Shown here: piece by piece, positions 50,157-50,763 of the stretch
Layout of the letters: every line of letters begins with the position of its first letter
Position numbering within the stretch: position 1 is the first letter of the stretch
The notes under the pieces: model-generated
The model's input: only the letters and a program-made list of their open reading frames with translations
What the model was told of the DNA's origin: nothing
The model's database searches: none
Program-made: the position numbers and the translations under genes
NCBI GenBank assembly: GCA_945866215.1
Contig: CAMBGQ010000008.1
Span: 1-50,763, forward strand
DNA from: Opitutus sp. GAS368
Lineage (GTDB): Bacteria; Verrucomicrobiota; Verrucomicrobiia; Opitutales; UBA953
DNA: 50,763 nt
Direction of reading: 5' to 3'

Positions 50157-50763
50157 TGTCGCTCGCCGTCCGAATCCGACTCGCGCAGACGCGTGGCCTC
50201 AGCCTGCCGGCGGCACGCACGCTGGCCCGCCTATCCACGCCCCAGGCCATCCAGGACTTCCTTGTCGATTTACCGCAGAACTTTGAGCCGGAAGGTGATA
50301 CCGCCCGGTCCGTCGAGCAGACCCTGAAGCATCGCCGTGCCCATTGTATCGAGGGCGCCCTGGTCGCGGCCTTCGCGCTCTGGCTTCAGGGCCACCCTCC
50401 CCTGCTCCTGGACTTCAGCGCCCACCGGGACATGGACCATGTCATCGCGCCTTTCCGCGTGAACGGTAAGTGGGGCGCCATCTCGAAGACCAACTACGTC
50501 TGCCTCCGCTGGCGCGACCCTGTGTACCGTAGCGTCCGTGAGCTCGCGATGTCCTACTTCCATGAATATGCGAAGGGCCCGCGCAAAACCCTCCTTAGCT
50601 ATTCCAAGCCGTATGACCTCAGTCGCCTGCCCCCGGAGAAGTGGGTGAACAACCCCAAGGACTGCTGGGAGATCGCTGACCTCATCACGGACGCACGGCA
50701 TTACGAGATTGTCACCGACGCCGAGTCCAGGGCCTTGCGTCACCGTGATGACGTCGAGTTGCG
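50157..50763 (+). CDS. Transglutaminase-like protein (runs off right edge)
   Basis: An open plus-strand frame begins at ATG 50157 (MSLAVRIRLAQTRG) and continues for 202 codons to the window end. Residues of interest are Cys in HRRAHCIEGALVAAFAL and His in HRDMDHVIAPFRVNGKWGAI, spaced like the Cys-His pair of transglutaminase-like cysteine proteases. KTNYVCLRWRDPVYRSVREL follows. The match is by pattern only, and the C-terminus is missing. It is divergent from the site-2 protease gene with 146 bp between the starts. A minus-strand frame over the same region (50270-50743) looks like a shadow. Confidence 0.7.

Noticed and set aside
50270-50743. Minus-strand open frame of 157 codons near the right edge
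   Set aside because: The plus-strand frame over the same bases has coherent protein features and reaches the edge; the minus frame has none.

Overview
The window looks like a chromosomal segment of a G+C-rich Gram-negative bacterium. The gene set suggests Verrucomicrobiota, perhaps the Opitutales: exosortase-type EpsI, a GbsR-type regulator, Lgt, a RodZ-like HTH protein, and many TTG/GTG starts without a clear Shine-Dalgarno. The taxonomic call is inference; no rRNA or other phylogenetic marker is present.

Layout. From about 37.5 kb down to the left edge, nearly everything runs on the minus strand and forms one very large surface-polysaccharide cluster, read right to left. Its promoter-proximal end has a GbsR/MarR-like regulator (37.6-38.2 kb). 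Next come nucleotide-sugar genes for GDP-fucose (gmd, fcl), Kdo activation (kdsB, kpsF) and UDP-ManNAcA (wecB, wecC). Membrane and assembly genes follow: an O-antigen ligase-like protein, a Wzy-like polymerase and a Wzx-like flippase. Other members are a heparinase II/III-like protein, a two-domain oxidoreductase, an AsnB-type amidotransferase and several glycosyltransferases. An acyl-modification set is scattered through the cluster: two acyl carrier proteins, a KAS III, an AMP-forming ligase, an SDR reductase and a NeuD/PglD-like acyltransferase. The left end (1-9 kb) is a compact set of genes, many overlapping by 4 bp, for a CDP-linked, C-methylated deoxysugar (rfbF, rfbG, C-methyltransferase, epimerase/reductase), plus rfbB and the start of a GHMP sugar kinase at the edge.

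Between 9.6 and 40 kb the gaps between genes are filled with a mosaic of palindromic repeats, named A to F here. Family A occurs at 13 loci and has long G-rich arms in inverted orientation. Its elements divide the cluster into short gene blocks. One A element encloses a plus-strand gene for a four-helix-bundle protein (23S rRNA intervening-sequence protein family) whose stop codon directly abuts the right arm. Family C units start with GGTAGGG followed by a palindrome, the layout of REP sequences. The repeats are absent from the left 9 kb and from the housekeeping genes right of 41 kb.

The right part (38-50.8 kb) is mostly housekeeping: tRNA-Glu, an orphan response regulator, a glutaredoxin-like protein, a DegT aminotransferase, lgt, a CBS/DUF21 membrane protein, pabC-pabB, an M24 peptidase, two tRNA-Gly genes, an HNH nuclease, a RodZ-like HTH protein and a site-2 protease. 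A plus-strand gene runs off the right edge.
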